From Leifsonia xyli (GTDB taxonomy: Bacteria > Actinomycetota > Actinomycetes > Actinomycetales > Microbacteriaceae), in NCBI GenBank assembly GCA_001647635.1, contig CP014761.1, forward strand, positions 2,790,001 to 2,854,000: a stretch of DNA of 64,000 nucleotides, read 5' to 3'. Positions 1-9,252 of this stretch are shown one piece after another. The notes beneath the pieces were generated by a model, which was not told the DNA's origin, did no database searches, and was given only the letters and a program-made list of their open reading frames with translations. The translations under genes were made by a program, and so were the position numbers. Each line of letters starts with the position of its first letter. Position 1 is the first letter of the stretch.

Positions 1-357
1 GCGACGCCGATCCACGGCGGCGGCTCATCGGCGATGCCGCACAAGCGGAATCCTGTGGACGCCGTCCTCCTCGTCGCGAACGGCCTGCGGGTCGGCGGTC
101 CCTTGGCCGTCGTGCAGACGGCCTCGCTCAGCTATGACGCCCGGCCGGCCGGGGAGTGGCACGCCGAGTGGCAGGCCTGGCGTGAGACACTGCGGCTGGC
201 GGCCGAGAGCGCGTCGCTCCTCGAACATGCGGCGGGTGACCTCGTCATCCAGGTGCGTCGCCCGGACGGCCCGGCAACCGGGATCCCGCGTGCAGCAACC
301 GTCGTGGACGCGGCGCTGAGCAGGTTCGAGCGGCTCGCGGACGGAGGACGATCGTGA
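1..357 (+). CDS. pcaB: 3-carboxy-cis,cis-muconate cycloisomerase, C-terminal part
   Basis: The reading frame is open from base 1 and runs to a TGA at 355-357, so the start lies left of the window. It encodes the fumarase/aspartase superfamily signature GGGSSAMPHKRNP within the first 18 visible codons, the flexible catalytic loop of the family, followed by a helical tail. PcaB converts 3-carboxy-cis,cis-muconate to gamma-carboxymuconolactone in the protocatechuate branch of the beta-ketoadipate pathway. The family also holds adenylosuccinate and argininosuccinate lyases; the assignment to PcaB rests on the pca genes that follow and on the GTGA overlap with pcaDC at 354-357. Confidence 0.9.
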   Translation, partial: ATPIHGGGSSAMPHKRNPVDAVLLVANGLRVGGPLAVVQTASLSYDARPAGEWHAEWQAWRETLRLAAESASLLEHAAGDLVIQVRRPDGPATGIPRAATVVDAALSRFERLADGGRS

Positions 358-1538
358 CCGCCCTCCGACTGCGGGGGTCGGTCGCCGCTGCCGCGCCGAC
401 CGCGGAGGCCACGCCGCTCCTCGTGCTCCTGCCGTCGCTGGGAACGACCACGGAGTTGTGGGACGGGGTCGTCGCCGCCTTCGCGCGCTCGGCCGACCGC
501 CCGCGCGTCCTCCGCGTCGACCTCCCCGGACATGGGGCGTCGCCGGCGGCCCGGGGCGCCTTCACCGTCGGGGACCTCGCCCGGGGCGTCCTCGACGTGG
601 TCGAAGAGGTCGGGGGCGGCGCCTTCCACGTCGCGGGCGACTCCCTCGGCGGTGCGGTCGCCCTCGAGCTCGCCCTCACGGTTCCGGAACGGGTGCGCAG
701 CCTGACGATGTTCTGCTCAGGTGCGGCGATCGGCACTCCGGAGGGATGGGCGCAGCGCGCCGCGCAGGTCCGCGCCTCCGGGACCGCCTCGGTCGTCGCC
801 GGCAGCGCCGAGCGCTGGTTCGCGCCCGGCTACCTCGACGCCCACCCGGACGGACCCGGCGGACAGGCGCTCCGGACGCTCCTCGACATCGACGACGAGT
901 CGTACGCGCTGTGCTGCGAAGCGCTCGCCGCCTTCGACCGCCGCGCGGACCTCGGGGCGGTCGGCGCTCCCGCGGTCATCGTCGCCGGCGCGCACGACGC
1001 CGTGACGACGCCCGCCCTGATGCGCGAGCTGGCGGCCGGCATCCCCGGCGCACGGTTCGCCGAGCTTCCGGACGCTGGCCACCTGATCCCGCTGGAGGAC
1101 CCCGAGGCCGCGGCGGACCTGCTGCGGACGGCCATCGCCGACCCGGGGACCGCCGAGGCCGGGATGCGGGTGCGCCGGGCGGTGCTCGGCGACGCCCACG
1201 TGGACCGGGCCACCGCGGCGATCACCCCCGAGACCGCCGCCTTCCAGGACTTCATCACCCGGTACGCGTGGGGCGAGGTGTGGTCGCGCCCGCAGCTGTC
1301 GCGCTCGCAGCGGTCGATCGCGACTCTCGCCAGCCTCATCACCGGCGGCCACGAGAACGAGTTCCGGATGCACGTGCGCGCCGCCCTGCGGAACGGCCTC
1401 ACGCGCACCGAGATCGCGGAGGTCGTGCACCACACCGCGCTCTACGCCGGTCTGCCGGCCGCGAACAGCGCGATGGCGGTCCTGCGCGAGGTCTTCGCAG
1501 AGACGACTTCAGAACAGACGGAGGAGCCGAATGGATAA
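354..1538 (+). CDS. pcaL: Fused 3-oxoadipate enol-lactonase / 4-carboxymuconolactone decarboxylase
   Basis: The 394-residue protein joins two pathway steps. Residues about 10-260 form an alpha/beta hydrolase with the nucleophile elbow GDSLGG and a late GHL histidine motif, matching PcaD enol-lactonase. Residues about 275-385 form a carboxymuconolactone decarboxylase (CMD) domain matching PcaC. Such PcaD-PcaC fusions (PcaL) are known in actinobacteria and carry gamma-carboxymuconolactone to 3-oxoadipate. The GTG start overlaps the pcaB stop by 4 bp and the 3' end overlaps pcaI by 8 bp, which indicates translational coupling in one operon. Expected location is the cytoplasm. Confidence 0.93.
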   Translation: MTALRLRGSVAAAAPTAEATPLLVLLPSLGTTTELWDGVVAAFARSADRPRVLRVDLPGHGASPAARGAFTVGDLARGVLDVVEEVGGGAFHVAGDSLGGAVALELALTVPERVRSLTMFCSGAAIGTPEGWAQRAAQVRASGTASVVAGSAERWFAPGYLDAHPDGPGGQALRTLLDIDDESYALCCEALAAFDRRADLGAVGAPAVIVAGAHDAVTTPALMRELAAGIPGARFAELPDAGHLIPLEDPEAAADLLRTAIADPGTAEAGMRVRRAVLGDAHVDRATAAITPETAAFQDFITRYAWGEVWSRPQLSRSQRSIATLASLITGGHENEFRMHVRAALRNGLTRTEIAEVVHHTALYAGLPAANSAMAVLREVFAETTSEQTEEPNG

Positions 1539-2313
1539 AACGTACGAGTCGGCGGCGGACGCCGTGGCCGACATCCCGGACGGCGCCTCCCTCGCCGTCG
1601 GCGGCTTCGGCCTGTCCGGCGTGCCGATCGTGACCATCCGCGCTCTGCTGGCGCGCGGGGTCGGCGGCCTGGAGGTCGTCAGCAACAACTGCGGCGTGGA
1701 CGGCTGGGGGCTGGGCGAGCTGCTCGCCGCCGGCCGCATCCGCCGCGTGATCGCGAGCTACATCGGCGAGAACAAGGAGTTCGCCCGCCAGTACCTCGGC
1801 GGCGAGGTCGAGGTGGAGCTGACTCCGCAGGGCACGCTCGCGGAACGGCTGCGGGCGGGCGGCGTCGGCATCCCCGCGTTCTTCACCGCGACGGGAGCGG
1901 GCACCGCGGTCTCCGACGGCGGGATGCCCATCCGCTACGCGCCGGACGGCTCGGTCGCCGAGGCCAGCGCGCCGAAGGAGCTGCGTCCGTTCGACGTCTT
2001 CGGACACGCGCGCGAGTACGTGCTGGAGACTGCGATCCGCACCGACTTCGGCCTCGTGCGGGCTGCTGTCGGCGACCGCCACGGCAACCTCCGGTTCGAG
2101 AAGTCGACGCGGAACTTCAACCCGCTCGCCGCCATGGCCGGGCGCATCACCATCGCCGAGGTGGACGAGCTGGTCGAGCCCGGGGTGCTCGGCCCGGACG
2201 ACATCCACCTGCCCGGCATCTACGTGGACCGGGTGGTCGCGCTGACGCCCGAGCAGTCCGCCGACCTCCCGATCGAGAAGACCACCGTCCGCACCCGTCC
2301 GGAAGGAGCCTGA
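1531..2313 (+). CDS. pcaI: 3-oxoadipate CoA-transferase, subunit A
   Basis: A 260-residue CoA-transferase family I alpha subunit. It transfers CoA from succinyl-CoA to 3-oxoadipate together with PcaJ. The N-terminus has the family's glycine-rich stretch [11 protein letters not shown], and the fold-typical segments [12 protein letters not shown] and [16 protein letters not shown] follow. The ATG start has a strong GGAGGAG ribosome site inside the end of pcaL. Related 3-oxoacid CoA-transferases (ScoA, AtoD) look very similar; the pca context decides the call. Confidence 0.92.
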   Translation: MDKTYESAADAVADIPDGASLAVGGFGLSGVPIVTIRALLARGVGGLEVVSNNCGVDGWGLGELLAAGRIRRVIASYIGENKEFARQYLGGEVEVELTPQGTLAERLRAGGVGIPAFFTATGAGTAVSDGGMPIRYAPDGSVAEASAPKELRPFDVFGHAREYVLETAIRTDFGLVRAAVGDRHGNLRFEKSTRNFNPLAAMAGRITIAEVDELVEPGVLGPDDIHLPGIYVDRVVALTPEQSADLPIEKTTVRTRPEGA

Positions 2314-2315
2314 GG

Positions 2316-2966
2316 ATGCCGCGCACCCGCGACGAGATGGCCGCCCGCGCCGCCCTGGAGCTGGAGGACGGCTCGTACGTCAACCTCGGAATCGGGCTGC
2401 CCACGCTCATCCCGAACCACCTGCCCGACGGCGTGCACGTCGTGCTGCACTCGGAGAACGGAATCCTCGGCGTCGGCCCCTACCCGTGGGAGGGCGAGGA
2501 GGACCCGAAGCTCATCAACGCCGGCAAGGAGACCGTGACCGTGCTCCCGGGCGCGAGCTACTTCGACTCGGCCGCCAGCTTCGGGATGATCCGCGGCGGC
2601 CGCATCGCCACCGCGGTGCTGGGGGCCATGCAGGTCTCCGCCACCGGCGACATCGCCAACTGGGCCGTCCCCGGCAAGATGGTCAAGGGGATGGGCGGCG
2701 CGATGGACCTGGTGAACGGCGCCGAGCGCGTCACCGTCGTCATGGAGCACGTCGCGAAGGACGGAACGCCGAAGCTGGTGGAGCAGTGCACCCTCCCGCT
2801 CACCGGCCGTGGATGCGTCGACCGCATCATCACGGACCTCGCGGTCATCGACGTCACCGATGACGGCCTGGTGCTGCGCGAGCTCGCACCGGACGTGACC
2901 GAGCAGCAGGTCGTCGAGGCCACCGGGGCGCCCCTGACCGTCGCGCTGGAGGCCGTCGATGCCTGA
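2316..2966 (+). CDS. pcaJ: 3-oxoadipate CoA-transferase, subunit B
   Basis: A 216-residue CoA-transferase beta subunit. The motif [12 protein letters not shown] holds the conserved SENG signature whose glutamate forms the CoA thioester intermediate. It begins 2 bp after the pcaI stop with GGAAGGAG upstream, and its end overlaps pcaF by 8 bp. With PcaI it forms the heteromeric transferase yielding 3-oxoadipyl-CoA and succinate. Confidence 0.93.
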   Translation: MPRTRDEMAARAALELEDGSYVNLGIGLPTLIPNHLPDGVHVVLHSENGILGVGPYPWEGEEDPKLINAGKETVTVLPGASYFDSAASFGMIRGGRIATAVLGAMQVSATGDIANWAVPGKMVKGMGGAMDLVNGAERVTVVMEHVAKDGTPKLVEQCTLPLTGRGCVDRIITDLAVIDVTDDGLVLRELAPDVTEQQVVEATGAPLTVALEAVDA

Positions 2967-4173
2967 GCTGCGCGAGGTCGTCATCTGCTCGCCGCTGCGC
3001 ACACCGGTGGGCCGGATGGGCGGCGCGCTCGCGCCCGTCCCCGCTCTGGCGCTGGCGGAGATCGTGCTGCGCGCGGTGCTGGAGCGGACCGGCGTCGATC
3101 CGGCCTCGGTGGAGGGCGTGATCGGCTCCCAGGGGTACCCGACCATGGAGGCGCCCGCGTTCGGGCGCGTCGCCGCGCTGAACGCCGGCTTCCCGGTGAC
3201 CACGACCGGCTACCAGCTGGACCGTCGCTGCGGCTCGGGGCTGCAGGCGGTCATCAACGCGGCGATGGAGGTGCAGACGGGTGCGAGCGACGTCCTGATC
3301 GCCCTCGGCGCCGAGTCGATGTCGAACGCGCCGCTCTACACCGAGCAGGGGCGACGCGGGCTGCCGCCCGGCGGCCTGCTGCTGCACGACGCTCTCGCGC
3401 GCGGACGCGAGACGGTCGGCGGACGCAACTTCCCGACGCCGGAGGGCAATGTCGGCTCGGCGGAGGAGATCCGTCGCCGGTACGGCATACCCCGGGAGGC
3501 GCAGGACGCGTACGCGCTTCGATCGCACCAGCGCGCGGTCGCCGCCCAGGAGTCCGGAGCGTTCGACGCGGAGCTCGTGCCGGTGACCGTGCCCGGCCGA
3601 CGCGGCGAGGTCGTCGTCGACCGTGACGAGCACCCCCGCGCCGATACGACGCTCGAGGCGCTCGCCGCACTCCGGCCGATCCTCGGCCGCGACGACCCCG
3701 ACGCGACCGTCACGGCCGGCAACTCCAGCGGACAGAACGATGCGGCGGCCGCCGCGATCGTCACCACGCCGCAGCACGCCGCCGAGCTGGGGCTGACGCC
3801 GCTGCTCCGCCTCCGCTCGTGGGCTGTGGCGGGCAACGACCCGGCGATCTTCGGCGTCGCGCCCGTCCCCGCCGCGAACCGCGCCCTCCAGCGCGCCGGC
3901 ATAGCCTGGCCGGACCTCGACATCATCGAGCTCAACGAGGCGTTCGCCGTGCAGGTGCTCGCCTGCCTGGCGGACTGGGGCATCGACGCGGAGGACCCGC
4001 GGGTGAACCCGCGGGGGAGCGGCATATCGATCGGGCATCCCATCGGGGCCACCGGGCTCCGGATGCTCGCGACGCTCGCGCACGAGCTCCCCGCTCTCGA
4101 CGGGACGCTGTCCCTCGAGACCATGTGCATCGGCGGCGGGCAGGCGCTCGCGGCGGTGTTCGAGCGGGTGTGA
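2959..4173 (+). CDS. pcaF: 3-oxoadipyl-CoA thiolase
   Basis: A 404-residue thiolase of normal length. The active-site nucleophile cysteine lies in [11 protein letters not shown] (about residue 90), the catalytic histidine in [11 protein letters not shown], and the second cysteine in MCIGGGQ near the C-terminus. It cleaves 3-oxoadipyl-CoA to succinyl-CoA and acetyl-CoA, the last step of the pathway. As the last gene of the overlapping pca series it is very likely PcaF, although sequence alone cannot exclude a general acetyl-CoA acyltransferase. Confidence 0.92.
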   Translation: MPELREVVICSPLRTPVGRMGGALAPVPALALAEIVLRAVLERTGVDPASVEGVIGSQGYPTMEAPAFGRVAALNAGFPVTTTGYQLDRRCGSGLQAVINAAMEVQTGASDVLIALGAESMSNAPLYTEQGRRGLPPGGLLLHDALARGRETVGGRNFPTPEGNVGSAEEIRRRYGIPREAQDAYALRSHQRAVAAQESGAFDAELVPVTVPGRRGEVVVDRDEHPRADTTLEALAALRPILGRDDPDATVTAGNSSGQNDAAAAAIVTTPQHAAELGLTPLLRLRSWAVAGNDPAIFGVAPVPAANRALQRAGIAWPDLDIIELNEAFAVQVLACLADWGIDAEDPRVNPRGSGISIGHPIGATGLRMLATLAHELPALDGTLSLETMCIGGGQALAAVFERV

Positions 4174-4210
4174 GCGGGGCGACCCAGAGGCGTCCTCAGC
4201 GCCGTCCCGG

Positions 4211-5194
4211 TCAGAACCCGGCCGGCTCCCGCGGCGTGTAGGCGGCTTCGAGCCGGGCGACCCCGTCATCCGTCAGCGCGAGCTCGAGCGCGGCGACGGC
4301 GTCGTCGATGTGGTGCGGTTTCGTCGCGCCGACGATCGGCGCCGTGACCGCGTCGCGGCTCGCGACCCACGCGAGCGCCACCTGCGCCATCGGGACGTGC
4401 CGTTCGTCGGCGATCGCGGCTACCGCGTCCACGATCGCGCGGTTCGACTCCTCCTGGGCGCGGTACAGCGTCTTGCCGAACTCGTCCGTGTCCGCGCGGC
4501 TGCCGGAGCCGGGCGCATCCCACGGGCGGGTCAGCCGGCCACGCGCGAGCGGGCTCCACGGCAGCACGCCGACACCGGTCGCCCGGCAGAACGGGTGCAT
4601 CTCCCGCTCCTCCTCGCGGTCGAGGAGGTTGTACTGGTCCTGCATCGACACGAACTTCGTCCAGTGGTTCACCTCGGCGACGCGCTGGAGCTCGGCGAAC
4701 TGCCACGCCCACATGCTCGACGCGCCGATGTAGCGCGCCTTGCCCGCCTTGATGACGTCGTGCAGTGCCTCCATCGTCTCCTCCATCGGGACCGTCGGGT
4801 CGAACCGGTGGATCTGGTACAGGTCGACGTAGTCGGTTCCGAGCCGGGTGAGCGACGCGTCGATCTCGTGCAGGATCGCCGCCCGGGAGAGACCGGCGCC
4901 GTTGCGCCCGCCGCGCATCCGCTGGAACACCTTGGTGAAGATCTGCACGTCCTCTCGCGGACCGAGCTCCGCGAGCAGGGCGCCGGTGAACTCCTCGCTG
5001 GAGCCGAGGGAGTACACGTTCGCCGTGTCGAAGGTCGTGACGCCCGCCTCGAAGGCCTTCCGCACGAACGGACGCGCCTCGTCGATGCCGACGCTCCACG
5101 GGTGACTGCCGCGTCCGGGGTCGCCGTAGGACATCATCCCGAGGACGAGCCCGCTGATCTCCAGGCCGCTGCTGCCGAGTCGAACCGTGCGCAC
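4211..5194 (-). CDS. Aldo/keto reductase
   Basis: A 327-residue NADPH-dependent oxidoreductase of the AKR superfamily (AKR12/tas-like group). The tetrad can be placed as Asp and Tyr in DTANVYSLG, Lys in IFTKVF and His in YQIHRF. The C-terminal half has the NADP-binding segment ending in PIVGATKPHHIDDA. The GTG start is preceded by GGAGG. It converges on pcaF across 37 bp and stands alone; the substrate cannot be told from sequence. Confidence 0.88.
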   Translation of the reverse strand: MRTVRLGSSGLEISGLVLGMMSYGDPGRGSHPWSVGIDEARPFVRKAFEAGVTTFDTANVYSLGSSEEFTGALLAELGPREDVQIFTKVFQRMRGGRNGAGLSRAAILHEIDASLTRLGTDYVDLYQIHRFDPTVPMEETMEALHDVIKAGKARYIGASSMWAWQFAELQRVAEVNHWTKFVSMQDQYNLLDREEEREMHPFCRATGVGVLPWSPLARGRLTRPWDAPGSGSRADTDEFGKTLYRAQEESNRAIVDAVAAIADERHVPMAQVALAWVASRDAVTAPIVGATKPHHIDDAVAALELALTDDGVARLEAAYTPREPAGF

Positions 5195-5298
5195 GGGGTC
5201 CTCCGATCGTCGGGATGGGTGTGAACCCGACTCTATGCCTCCCGCAGGATGCGCTCGGTCACACGTGAGCAGAACCGCAGGTCACGAGGCGATCGAGG

Positions 5299-6687
5299 TC
5301 ATGCTTCCGCGGCCGCCGCTGCGCCCACCTTGTACCGCGCACCGCGGTGTGACGCCGGCAGACGGTCGCCCGCGCCGTGCAGCTTGTTCCGGAGCGTTCC
5401 GGGTGCGTACTCCTCCGGGTAGGCGCCGCGCTTGCGCAGCTCCGGGATGACGAACTCGACAATGTCCTCGAAGGTGCCGGGGGTGATCGCGTAGGCCAGG
5501 TTGAAACCGTCGACGTCGGTGTCCTCCACCCACTCCTGGAGAGTGTCGGCGACCTCGGAGGCCGAGCCGACGATGAAGGGGCCGAGGCCGCCGATCGCGC
5601 CGTTGCGGCCGATGTCGCGGACCGTCCACTCGCCGCCGTCCGCATTCGGCCGCTGGAAGTTGGAGACCGCCGACTGGATCGCGTTGCTGTCGACGTTGCC
5701 GATCGGCTCGTCGAGGTCGTACTGGGACAGGTCCACGCCCATCCACCCGGACATGAAGACGAGCGCACCCTCGTCGCTCGTGTACTGCAGGAAGTCCTCG
5801 TACTTCGCCTGCGCCTTTTCGCTCGTCTCGTCGGTGATGATCGTCAGAAGCGTGTAGATCCGCGCCGAATAGCGGTCGCGACCGGCGGCTTCGAGCGCGT
5901 CGCGGAGCTTGCCGACGGTGGCCTTCAGGCCCTCCTTCGTGGAGGCGGCGACGAAGATCGCCTCGGCGTTCTCGGCCGCGAAACCGATCCCGCGCTTGGA
6001 CGCGCCGGCCTGGTAGATCACCGGGGTGCGCTGCGGGCTCGGCTCCGACAGGTGGATGCCGGGGACCGTGAAGTGCTTTCCCTTGTGCCCGATCTCGTGC
6101 ACCTTCGACGGGTCCGTGAAGACGCCGGACTCGCGATCGCGGATGACGGCGTCGTCCTCCCACGACCCCTCCCACAGCTTGTAGAGCACCTCCAGGTACT
6201 CGTCGGCGTGGTCGTAGCGGTCGTCGTGCTGCAGTTGGTCGTCGTGGCCCATGTTCCGTGCGGCGGAGGGCAGGTATCCGGTGACCACGTTCCAGCCGAC
6301 GCGGCCGTTGGTGAGGTGGTCCAACGTCGACATCCGGCGGGCGAATGGATACGGGTGCTCGTACGCGGTGCCGGCGGTGATCCCGAAGCCGAGATTCTCG
6401 GTGACCAACGCCATCGCCGAGACCAGCAGGAGCGGGTCGTTGACAGGCACCTGGGCGCCGTGCCGGATCGCGGCCTCGTTGCTGCCGCCATAGACGTCGT
6501 AGGTACCGAGCACGTCGGCGATGAAGATGCCGTCGAAGGTGCCGCGCTCGAGCAGCTTAGCGAGCTCGGTCCAGTAGGTGAGGTCCTTGTAGCGCCAGGC
6601 CTGGTCCTCGGGGTGACGCCACATCCCGGAGGACTGGTGGGCGACGCAGTTCATGTCGAAGGCGTTGAAGCGGATCTGGCGGGTCAT
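5299..6687 (-). CDS. NtaA/DmoA-family FMN-dependent monooxygenase
   Basis: About 462 residues of the bacterial luciferase-like superfamily, in the nitrilotriacetate/dimethylsulfide monooxygenase branch (NtaA/SnaA/DszA/SoxA). Typical segments are an N-terminal RFNAFDMNCVAHQS, GRVGWNVVTGYLPSAARNMG, and a C-terminal region that closes the TIM barrel. These enzymes use FMNH2 from a separate reductase to oxidise sulfur or nitrogen organics; no reductase gene is adjacent. The start chosen is the ATG of MTRQIRF at 6687; an in-frame ATG lies 12 bp upstream, and neither has a clear ribosome site. Confidence 0.87.
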   Translation of the reverse strand: MTRQIRFNAFDMNCVAHQSSGMWRHPEDQAWRYKDLTYWTELAKLLERGTFDGIFIADVLGTYDVYGGSNEAAIRHGAQVPVNDPLLLVSAMALVTENLGFGITAGTAYEHPYPFARRMSTLDHLTNGRVGWNVVTGYLPSAARNMGHDDQLQHDDRYDHADEYLEVLYKLWEGSWEDDAVIRDRESGVFTDPSKVHEIGHKGKHFTVPGIHLSEPSPQRTPVIYQAGASKRGIGFAAENAEAIFVAASTKEGLKATVGKLRDALEAAGRDRYSARIYTLLTIITDETSEKAQAKYEDFLQYTSDEGALVFMSGWMGVDLSQYDLDEPIGNVDSNAIQSAVSNFQRPNADGGEWTVRDIGRNGAIGGLGPFIVGSASEVADTLQEWVEDTDVDGFNLAYAITPGTFEDIVEFVIPELRKRGAYPEEYAPGTLRNKLHGAGDRLPASHRGARYKVGAAAAAEA

Positions 6688-6829
6688 GCAGACCAGCATG
6701 GGAGGCCGCCCGGAGAGAGCGCACCCGCTCCGTCATGCGGCGTAACGCGAATCCGACCCTGCGGGGCTCGCGCAGGTTGCCGCAGCGACGATAGCGTTCG
6801 AGAAGGCGAGACGACCGGAGGAGGAGCGG

Positions 6830-7246
6830 ATGAGCGACACCGACAGCGGGGGATTCGAGTACCCGGATGAAGCCGGCTACCCGGACGGCACCGGGACGCT
6901 GAGCGAGACGCAGCAGGTCCTGGTCGACGAGGTCGCGTCGGACGCGGAGATCGGTCCGGGCATCGAGTTCTACGTCGAGGACAACGAGCAGACCCGCACG
7001 TACGACGCCATCAGCGGCGACACCCTCCTCGGCGGGATCACGTACTCGCGCCAAGGGGACGAGGTGACGCTGATCGCCACGTCCGTGTTCCCCGAGTTCC
7101 GCGGACAGGGCGTTGCGACTGCACTCGTGCGCCGGGTACTCGACGCGCTGCGTGACGAAGGGCTCAGCGTGCGCGTCGAGTGCCCGATCGTCAAGACGTT
7201 CGTCGACGGGCACCCCGAGTACGCATCGCTGGTCGTGCGCGACTGA
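6830..7246 (+). CDS. GNAT-type N-acetyltransferase (YjdJ-like)
   Basis: A 138-residue protein with an acidic, probably flexible N-terminus of about 45 residues followed by a short GNAT domain of the YjdJ/GCN5-related kind. The acetyl-CoA loop is FPEFRGQGVATAL, and the end ECPIVKTFVDGHPEY is typical of this small subfamily. GGAGGAG precedes the ATG. Its last codons lie in the left copy of a 47-bp direct repeat, so the gene borders an inserted cassette. Substrate unknown. Confidence 0.85.
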   Translation: MSDTDSGGFEYPDEAGYPDGTGTLSETQQVLVDEVASDAEIGPGIEFYVEDNEQTRTYDAISGDTLLGGITYSRQGDEVTLIATSVFPEFRGQGVATALVRRVLDALRDEGLSVRVECPIVKTFVDGHPEYASLVVRD

Positions 7247-7269
7247 CGGCGGTCCTCGCTACTGCAGCG
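7223..7269. repeat. 47-bp direct repeat, left copy
   Basis: This stretch contains the last codons and TGA of the GNAT gene and the remnant of a convergent gene end (CTACTGCAGCG). It recurs at 8761-8807 in the same orientation with 44 of 47 bases identical, counted by eye. The two copies bracket a cassette with two genes. Confidence 0.93.
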
Positions 7270-7437
7270 GGGACTGCCCACAAAGAGTCCACCATCTGCG
7301 CATCATGTATGACGCCTTTCTAAATCTGCGCGCCATTCGTACACCGCTGCGTCACGTTCGCGTGTCCTGTGCGTCTCATTGGGTGACGGAGGTTCTCTCC
7401 GTCTTCGATGATGAACGACGGGAGGTGCTTCATTCGT

Positions 7438-8415
7438 ATGAAGCAGCGATTCGTGATGGTGGTCGCTGTGGCCGGTAGTGCTGGTGTCCTCGGGGCCTTA
7501 CTGACAGGGTTCGCGGCGAAGTCGACAGATGAGACGAAGGCAGCGGATGCCGTGGCGGCAGTGCAGCATGTCGCGCCGGCTACCTTGTCGAATCTGGCCG
7601 CGACGACGTCCAATTCCACTGAGGCGGCCAAGGCGAACCTGGATGACGGATCGGTGGTGCTGGTGTCCGAGAACGCGTCATCTGGCGTGAAGCTGGAGAC
7701 CCCCGGAACGGGCTCGGATGTGACCATCGGGCTGCCATTCGCGGGCAAGGCCAGCAAAGCCGTCCGCTCACAGAAGGCTGGGGTGGTGGTCTATAACAAC
7801 AAGAACGGGTCCTCCACTGTCCCCGTCGTACATAAGGACGGCCGGGTGCAGATCAGCACCGTCATCGACAACGCCAAAGCACCCAAACGGTACGACTACC
7901 CGATTGAGGTTCCAAGCGGGGCCTCGCTCGTCCAGTCGCCTCAGGGTGTCATCGCCATCGTCGCTGGCGACGGAGCACCGCTGCGTGTGTTCGGCAACGC
8001 ATGGGCAAAGGACGCCCACGGAAAAGCTGTACCCACTCACTACGAGATCGTGGGAAACACCCTCACCCAGGTGATCGACTTCACCGAGCACACCGCCTTC
8101 CCCGTCGTGGCCGATCCCTCCACGAGCGCGTACTCCTACAACTGCGTGCTCACCAATGGCAGCAGCTACTTTCTCAAGCCAGGCACACCGCTGACCATGT
8201 GTAAGGGGTCGCGCCTCCAGATGTACTACAACGGCCGGGTGGCCTACACGTATTACCTCAAACTCAACGGGCAGCCGGGCAACCCCAAGCGAGCGAGCTT
8301 GGACTGCATCATCGCCATCGCCGGGGCGGCTGCTGGACTTGTCAGCACGACGTCGGGGATTGCCGTATGGGCGACGTTGTCCTCGATCTACGGCATAAAA
8401 GCGTGTATCGCCTAG
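7438..8415 (+). CDS. Secreted protein of unknown function with FPVVADPS motif
   Basis: The 325-residue product has a clear signal peptide (MKQRFVMVVAVAGSAGVLGA then AAKS). A beta-rich middle follows, then TEHTAFPVVADPS near residue 225, a motif I recall from other actinobacterial secreted proteins of unknown role. After it come two Cys-containing segments and a hydrophobic Gly/Ala-rich tail ending YGIKACIA. I chose the ATG at 7438 because the upstream in-frame ATG (7408) would put charged residues before the signal peptide; GGAGG lies 12 bp upstream. It is followed 13 bp later by a membrane protein gene. Function is not recognised; a toxin-like role is only a guess. Confidence 0.75.
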   Translation: MKQRFVMVVAVAGSAGVLGALLTGFAAKSTDETKAADAVAAVQHVAPATLSNLAATTSNSTEAAKANLDDGSVVLVSENASSGVKLETPGTGSDVTIGLPFAGKASKAVRSQKAGVVVYNNKNGSSTVPVVHKDGRVQISTVIDNAKAPKRYDYPIEVPSGASLVQSPQGVIAIVAGDGAPLRVFGNAWAKDAHGKAVPTHYEIVGNTLTQVIDFTEHTAFPVVADPSTSAYSYNCVLTNGSSYFLKPGTPLTMCKGSRLQMYYNGRVAYTYYLKLNGQPGNPKRASLDCIIAIAGAAAGLVSTTSGIAVWATLSSIYGIKACIA

Positions 8416-8428
8416 AAAAGACGTCCAC

Positions 8429-8719
8429 ATGACTACCACCTCACGCGCACGCCGTTGGTCCGCACTCTATGTCGCGATGTGCGTTCTCATCGGAATCGTG
8501 ATCACGAGCATCGCCGTCCAGATCATCCTCGGAATCGGAAATCACGGTGATCTGGCGCGCCTGATCGATCCCGTCACGTTCGGCACGCTGTCTGCCTTCT
8601 TCGTCGTCTTCGGCGTCTACAACGGAAAGAAGGGCAAGCCCGTTCAAAGCGTCGGAGGCTACATCGCCGCCGGATGCTGGGCGATCTACACGGCGCTTCT
8701 CATCGTGGGGGTTATGTAA
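8429..8719 (+). CDS. Small integral membrane protein, three predicted TM helices
   Basis: A 96-residue hydrophobic protein with TM segments at about residues 12-34, 46-66 and 72-95, the second and third separated by the basic loop NGKKGKP. No family recognised. It starts 13 bp after the secreted-protein gene and both sit within the repeat-bounded cassette, so the two are probably co-expressed. A partner, accessory or immunity role is possible but unproven. Confidence 0.7.
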   Translation: MTTTSRARRWSALYVAMCVLIGIVITSIAVQIILGIGNHGDLARLIDPVTFGTLSAFFVVFGVYNGKKGKPVQSVGGYIAAGCWAIYTALLIVGVM

Positions 8720-8760
8720 CATCCACAGGAGCCGCCTGATGATCCCAAACGGCTGGCCAA

Positions 8761-8807
8761 GCGTCGCTGGTCGTGCGCGACTGACGGCAGTCCCCGCTAC
8801 TGCAGCG
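8761..8807. repeat. 47-bp direct repeat, right copy
   Basis: Second copy of the 7223-7269 repeat, differing at three positions. It contains the last codons (Leu-Gln-stop) of the minus-strand SRPBCC gene and a vestige of the GNAT end (CTGGTCGTGCGCGACTGA). This shows the pre-insertion order was GNAT gene then SRPBCC gene, convergent and about 12 bp apart. Confidence 0.93.
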
Positions 8808-9246
8808 CTCGGTGGTACGCCTCGAGCACGGGAGGCACGCCCTCGGTCAGCATCTTCTTGCGGACGTTGCCGAGTAGCTTCGACATCGCGTAGCCGCCCA
8901 CGCCGGTGAACCCGCTGTGGTGCCAGGTGAAGCGGGTGCCGTCCGGAATCTCTTCGAGGAGGTAGGTCACGTCGGTGACCTCGTCCGAGTCCTCGTCGCC
9001 CTTCCATGTGTAGTGCAGCGAGCGGGGCGCATCCACCGCGATCACCTCGCAGTAGACGACGCCGGCCCACCCCATCGTCGGCTTGCCCACGAATCGGAAG
9101 CGGGTGCCCGGCACGGCGGCGAAGCCCTCGGGTCTGCCTCCCCGCCCAGTGGTGGTCCACCGGGCGACCTGTTCCGGCTCGGTCAGCACCGCCCAGACCT
9201 CATCGATCGGGTAGGGGTAGTCACGGACGATGGTGTATTCGGTCAC
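8797..9246 (-). CDS. SRPBCC (START-like) domain protein
   Basis: A 149-residue single-domain protein of the polyketide cyclase/dehydrase superfamily. It begins with the family-typical pattern YPIDEVWAVLTEPEQVARW, where a helix-grip fold wraps a hydrophobic ligand cavity. It uses a GTG start and is divergent from a TetR gene 60 bp away with a perfect inverted repeat between them, so it is probably the target of that repressor. Ligand unknown. Confidence 0.82.
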   Translation of the reverse strand: MTEYTIVRDYPYPIDEVWAVLTEPEQVARWTTTGRGGRPEGFAAVPGTRFRFVGKPTMGWAGVVYCEVIAVDAPRSLHYTWKGDEDSDEVTDVTYLLEEIPDGTRFTWHHSGFTGVGGYAMSKLLGNVRKKMLTEGVPPVLEAYHRALQ

Positions 9247-9252
9247 GGGCTC

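Larger units (their letters stand above)
7270..8760. mobile_element. Inserted two-gene cassette between direct repeats
   Basis: About 1.5 kb lies between the two 47-bp repeat copies. It holds a secreted protein gene and a small membrane protein gene, and its bases look less GC-rich than the neighbours. Both flanking genes keep intact 3' ends because each repeat copy carries both ends. No transposase, integrase or terminal inverted repeats are visible, so the mechanism is unknown. The insertion call is inference from the repeats. Confidence 0.65.

Noticed and set aside
7223..8807. Transposon target-site duplication
   Set aside because: 47 bp with three mismatches is far longer than usual, no transposase or inverted repeats exist, so it is kept only as an insertion of unknown mechanism.
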